Shown here: one piece after another, positions 47,069-64,000 of the stretch
How the letters are laid out: every line of letters starts with the position of its first letter
Position numbering within the stretch: the first letter of the stretch is position 1
Source of the DNA: Siniperca chuatsi
Taxonomy: Eukaryota > Chordata > Actinopteri > Centrarchiformes > Sinipercidae
Direction: 5' to 3'
DNA length: 64,000 nt
Assembly: GCF_020085105.1 (NCBI RefSeq)
Contig: NC_058056.1
Span: 15,270,929-15,334,928 of the forward strand
Made by a program: the position numbers and the translations under genes
The notes under the pieces: model-generated
Database searches by the model: none
The model's input: only the letters and a program-made list of their open reading frames with translations
Told to the model about the DNA's origin: nothing

Positions 47069-48496
47069 ATGTTCCGGAAAGTCAAAAAGCGCCACAGCAG
47101 CAGCAGCTCGCAAAGCAGTGAGATCAGCACCAAAAGCAAAGTACGAGAACGTGTACACACACATAAATGTTATGACAGAGACACTTTTTCCCTTGTTGAA
47201 TTTAGCCAGCACCCTCTTGTGTTTCTGTCTCTTTGTAGTCTGTGGACTCAAGTTTGGGAGGGCTCTCCAGATCCAGCACCGTCGCCAGCCTTGACACAGA
47301 CTCCACCAAGAGCTCAGGTAAGTCTCTCTCTCCTCTTCTTCCATTCCTCCCCTTTTCTTTTCTAACTGATTATTCGATGTATGCCCTCCGTAGGTAACAG
47401 CACGTCTGAAACATGTGCTGAGTTCCGGGTGAAGTATGTGGGAGCCATTGAGAAGTTACAGTTTGACATGAGCAAGACCCTCCAGGAGCCTCTGGACCTC
47501 ATCAACTATATTGATGCTGCTCAGGTAAGAAGCTGGAGAAAGATAGGGACCCGCTTCAAGCAGCAATGATTGCTTTGCCAGTCACCCCGGGCTCACAGTA
47601 ATCAATAACACAATCGATATCATAGAGAAGATGCTGTAAATATTCTGTTCCTTTTCACAGCAAGATGGAAAGCTGCCCTTCGTGCCTGGAGACGAAGAGA
47701 TGATTCTGGGAGTGTCAAAGCACGGAGTCAAAGTGGCCTCAATGGACCAGTGTGTGAGTAGAAAAGCAATAGAAAAGTGATATACTGTACTTCAGATTGA
47801 ATGGTCATTGATTAGACTGTGCGGCATCAGTGTGTCATAAATACAGCCAACAGCATGGTTATGAATTCAGCATCAGTTTATATTTTTGACATGGTCCTGC
47901 GCAAAGCTGCTGACGTTAATATTTCAGCAATTCCCTTGTTTCCTCCACATTGCCCATTTTAGATGCAGAATGTGAATTTAGGGTGTAGTGCTACACTCAG
48001 ATTTACCTCTGAAACCACATTGATCCATGATGATTTATCTTTCCTAACCACCAATACAAGTGAAGAAATGTATGCTTGATGTAATGAGTCAATAAGTCCC
48101 TTTTAATTACCTCTGGCCAGGATGTACTGCATCGCCACCCGCTGTACCTAATAGTGCGTATGCTGTGTTACGATGACGGCCTGGGCGCAGGGAAGAATCT
48201 CCTGGCTCTCAAAACCACCGATGCAAAGCAAAAGGAGTGCAGCATCTGGGTGTACCAGTGCAGCAGCTCAGTGAGTGTGACAAAGTATAAAATGAAACAG
48301 TTTGCTTCATTTGAGGTTAAGATTTGGGGTAGTAAAACAAATGTATATCACCGTCTACCCTGTTAATAAATGCTGCTTCTTTTTTTCCCTTTCCCTGTGT
48401 GAAATCCATCATCTGTCTGAACAGGAGCAGGCTCAGTCCATCTGCAAGGTGCTGTCGGCTTCTTTTGACTGCGCTCTGACATCAGACAAGTCCTGA
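47069..48496 (+). CDS. itgb1bp1: Integrin beta-1-binding protein 1 (ICAP1)
   Basis: PTB-domain adaptor that binds the beta-1 integrin cytoplasmic NPxY motif, restrains integrin activation, and partners KRIT1. Coding exons: 47069-47140, 47239-47317, 47394-47524, 47661-47753, 48121-48270, 48425-48496. Joined: 198 aa (human 200), phases consistent. The Ser-rich basic N-terminus [18 protein letters not shown] is near-identical to human. The PTB domain runs from about 55 to the end and includes [23 protein letters not shown], and [17 protein letters not shown]. The 5' UTR is probably spliced: acceptors at 46878 and 47024 are both plausible, the latter leaving a short leader directly before the ATG. 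An out-of-frame ATG lies 10 bases upstream of the chosen start; conservation decides for MFRK. Confidence 0.95.
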
Positions 48497-49680
48497 AGCC
48501 GGAGAGATGGGATGGGAGCTGAGATCTGTCTAGAAGAGAAATTAAACAACTGCACAACCGGCAACAGTAAATCAGGAGACAACCATGACTGCATTGCGAT
48601 TGCCAAAAAATTGCAACCATTTCCTTGTTTTTGCCCCAACTTTGCTTTGTTTCTTTTAAGAGAGATTAACTGGAGGACAAATCCTGTGTGTTTTCCATGT
48701 TAGTTTGCAGGAAAACATGATTCCCAGTTTGTGATACCTACTATCACCTTCCCATCATTCTCCAGTTGAGACAGAACTACTGTGAATTTGTCTGAATCAT
48801 TTCCTTGGAATTTATTTCCTTTACCTCACATGTTCATTTGACCTTTCAGTTTCAGTTTGAAGTCAAAGAAGAAAGTTAAGAAAAAAGAGAAATGGTTGCA
48901 TTTGGAATACAGTGTACAGTTGTCATATAAATTAATCATATTTAAATGTAAATTATGGTACAAAATGGTACATAATGTTGTAACCCAGCTGTGTCAGCAT
49001 GTGGTTATTCATGGGAGACATTCATCAGTGGAGAAACAACACGGTACACAGATTTGACGAAATGCACATGGTCCGGTTCTCTTCATGTGGAAATCACTCA
49101 GATCTCCCTTTTTAAGTTTAGATATCCTTTTGTGTGCTCTGTTGTGTTTTTCTGAGACAAACTTACTTATTCATTGAGACAAACAGTATTGGTACAATAG
49201 CAGTCACTTTTTGAAGGTTACATTATACAAAAGTTTTAACTTTGGCCCACATCCTATACTTTGTCACCTGTGTGAGTCTCACTTTTTTCTTAATTTGTGG
49301 GATTTACTCATTTTTAATGAGTTTCTTGGTACTAAAAGCTTGATGTGTTGTCTGATTTGTTGTCCTTGTTTTTATGTAGTGATTCAAAATGCATTGAATC
49401 CATTAGACTTGCTGAAACCACATACATCCTGTTAGAAGCATATGAACATGTTTACAGTTGTGGTACTAACTTGACTTCACCTTGTACATAATAATAGCCT
49501 TTAACCCTTTTTACTGTCCTCCTTGTCAACATGGTCCAGTTAAGATTGGGTTGAAAATGTGTGACAATAAGGAAATGAAAGAATTTGATCTGGCACAGTA
49601 AAGGAGTGGAAGGCTTTTGTTTTTTGTTTTTGATAATTAGTTTACTGATTAAAGTGTCATTTCTCTTTTTCTTTCAGTGT
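48497..49680 (+). other. itgb1bp1: itgb1bp1 3' UTR
   Basis: The first convincing poly(A) hexamer after the stop is ATTAAA at 49648-49653, followed by a T/G-rich stretch, giving a 3' UTR of about 1.2 kb. No other gene is seen. Confidence 0.4.
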
Positions 49681-51941
49681 CATCTTTACTTTTGAATGTC
49701 TGACATTTTTTGTATTTTAATTGTGGCATTTCTTCCCCAAAACACAGCACAATGAATGTTTTTACACTGAAGTGGATTCTGAAACTTGGATGCAGACATG
49801 CTCAAATGTTCCCCATCAGAGGGAGCTCTTGATACATCAGCTGACTTTTACTTTGACAAGAATCACACCAGTGAAATGATTTTATATTTTTAAAATGCAG
49901 GTCATTAGCTTTAACAGTTGTTTTGTGCACAAAGGACTTAAGACTGAAATATCCCCAAAAACATGATGTGCTGCCAGCAATAATTTAGTAGTAGGCATTA
50001 TTATTTTCACAAATGGCTCATAAAGCCATTTATACTCTAAAGAAACAGACCAAAGCCTTGTATTATTTCAGATTTTATTATTCCAGTTTCATTTTCCCAT
50101 TTACTTGCACAATAGAGTTAAGAGTTGATGCAGTGATCCACAGACAGTTAATGAGAATGGATTAAGTTTATTTTCCTAGTTGTGTGTGTGTGTGTGTGTC
50201 TGTATTTGTGTTTTCAGCACAAACACACAGGTCCAGCTGAGGTCGTATCTGTAACTGCTCACCACCACACACAGCGCATTAAAAGACATTTACTGCCCAG
50301 GTTAACGCTCTTTTGTTTACATTTAAATATCAACAAAACAAAAACCAAATCTATTTACATGAATAGATTATTAAATCTTCCTGTTTCCAGTGAATTAATA
50401 TTAAACATGATGAAGAGAGTGTATCAGATACGATTCACATGCTTCTCTTCTTGTCATTCACAAATCCATGGAAGGCTCTGGTTTCAGTTTGAATGCCTAA
50501 ATATCAACAATATGAACAGAAAGAAAGTTGCTCTGCAACCAAAATGAATTTAATTACATTGAATGCTTTATATTTATTTCATAACACTATTGATAAACTC
50601 ATCTTTGAACATTATAGGACCCCAGAGATGAGAGGCTTAAGCTGCAGGAAGGATATTCCTTTGTCTCTCTGTGTCTGGGTGTATAGAGAGTGTCAAAGAC
50701 AAGAGACCATTTCAGCTCTTTTGTGAACAAAAAACTTGTCAGAGTCTGAGTTCAAGAGGAAGCAACAAAAGTCACAGAGCTATGTCTCGCTTTTCATCAC
50801 ATTCCCACACTCTTATTTCCTCTTACTTTGATATTATTTCATTCTCAGCTTATTCTGTGCAGACGAGACGTTCACACACACACACACACAAACGCTTCCT
50901 GTTCCTCTAATAAGGCAGGTGTCAGGCAAAGACGGCCTGAGGTGTCAGACTCGACGTAAAAGGTAATTACTGGCTGCTGTGGCTCCAGTCAGTCTCATCA
51001 TTTCACCTAAAACAGTACAGGAGGAAGAACTGGAGTGTTGCTGTTCAATATTATCCTCCATGGTGAAATAACAGGCAGTGTGTGTGGGGGGGAAGCATTC
51101 GTAGAAGGTGGATGCAGCTCTATCACTTTTTACACTTGTGAGTGTAAAGTGGTTTCTCCTAGGTGTGATGAGCTGGAGGCTATTTTTACATTATTTTTGC
51201 ATCCCCTCTTTCCACAAAAGTGTGTCTTTGAATCAGGGACAGGGAAGCGCTCCCTCGGGTGCAGCTTCTAGCATATTTCGGGGTTAACTTAGCACCATTA
51301 GGAAAACCTCCACACAGGAGGTCTACTACAGAGTTAAAAAGTCGCACCTATAAGCCAGTAGGCATTTAAAATTGCTCATGCATGGAGGTGGAATGTAAGC
51401 ATGTTGACTATGTTCACATTTACAGTTGTTAGTAAGATGAAATACATTGATGTAGTCTTCTCAGTACTATCGCTTTCAGGACTGTCTGTACAATGCGGCT
51501 GAGCAGAAAGCGGAACAAATGAATACTGTACATATAACCTTCATTATGTCACATGTCGTCTCATGTTGTAACAAGGATAAAGACAAGGAAAGTGCATTTA
51601 TTGCCAGAGGTCATTCACTACAATCATCCTGTTTAAATCTTAAAGATTTTTTGTCGGAAACATTAACAGCAAGCATTAAAACCACATACAGTCCCATGAG
51701 TCCACGCAGGGAGTGACACCCAGACTTTCAGGTTGCCACGATGACACCCGTGCAAAGTTGCAGCTGAGGTGATGATACAGCAGTGACACTTGAACAAGCA
51801 CGTCAATGATGCCAGTGAAGATGATGATGTCGACCACAAACAATGGGACGATGGTGGAGGTTTGGCTGGCCGGTGGACAGAGACGGGTGAAGGAGAGACG
51901 GCGCGTCCCGTGACACTTCCTGAGACCCAGAGAGCAACCGT
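49681..51941 (-). other. asap2: Tail-to-tail gap and probable asap2 3' UTR
   Basis: Candidate minus-strand AATAAA hexamers (TTTATT on plus) are at 51597-51602 and 50074-50079, giving an asap2 3' UTR of about 0.35 or 1.9 kb. Short GT runs occur near 50180-50199 and a short CA run near 50875-50889. There is no coding frame with family resemblance. Confidence 0.4.

Positions 51942-64000
<12,059 letters not shown>

Overview
This is eukaryotic DNA from a ray-finned fish, most likely a percomorph teleost. All seven protein-coding genes have vertebrate-type introns with GT..AG borders. The repeats (Tc1-like, hAT-like, a Penelope-like element, and several TIR and foldback elements) are the kinds seen in spiny-rayed fish. 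Six of the genes, ywhaq, adam17, iah1, cpsf3, itgb1bp1 and asap2, occur in the order and relative orientation I recall for human 2p25, read from the opposite end and greatly compacted. Whether these are the 'a' or 'b' teleost copies cannot be told from the window, so plain symbols are used.

Layout. 1-7.1 kb: no gene found, several transposon relics. 7.2-15.8 kb: ywhaq (+), 14-3-3 theta, five coding exons. 15.8-17.2 kb: repeats. 17.4-32.3 kb: adam17 (+), the TACE sheddase, 19 coding exons, 866 aa. 32.3-35.5 kb: iah1 (-), an SGNH esterase, six exons. 35.6-36.9 kb: a foldback structure built from Penelope-like relics plus a Tc1-like end. 37.2-38.9 kb: dnajc30 (+), one exon, with a long N-terminal extension and a strong CTCF-type motif just upstream. 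39.2-45.4 kb: cpsf3 (-), the pre-mRNA 3'-end endonuclease, 18 exons. 45.7-49.7 kb: itgb1bp1 (+), ICAP1, six coding exons. 50-64 kb: the 3' part of asap2 (-), from the second half of the ArfGAP domain to the SH3 domain; its 5' exons lie beyond the right edge.

Gene arrangement. After ywhaq and adam17 in tandem, neighbours alternate between tail-to-tail (adam17/iah1, dnajc30/cpsf3, itgb1bp1/asap2) and head-to-head (iah1/dnajc30, cpsf3/itgb1bp1). The tightest tail-to-tail junction is adam17/iah1, where the two poly(A) hexamers are 4 bp apart. The cpsf3 and itgb1bp1 starts share a short promoter with CCAAT and ETS motifs. The genes are mostly housekeeping and do not form one pathway; itgb1bp1, adam17 and asap2 all touch integrin or membrane-surface biology, but that is not evidence of an operon-like system.

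I found no undescribed multi-gene system. The observations most worth a second look are the dnajc30 N-terminal extension and its location, the near-palindromic shared poly(A) site, the foldback between iah1 and dnajc30, a three-copy TIR family in the first 13 kb, and a diverged tandem duplication filling one asap2 intron. Exon borders were placed by eye from splice consensus, reading frame and recalled human protein sequences; no alignment was run.
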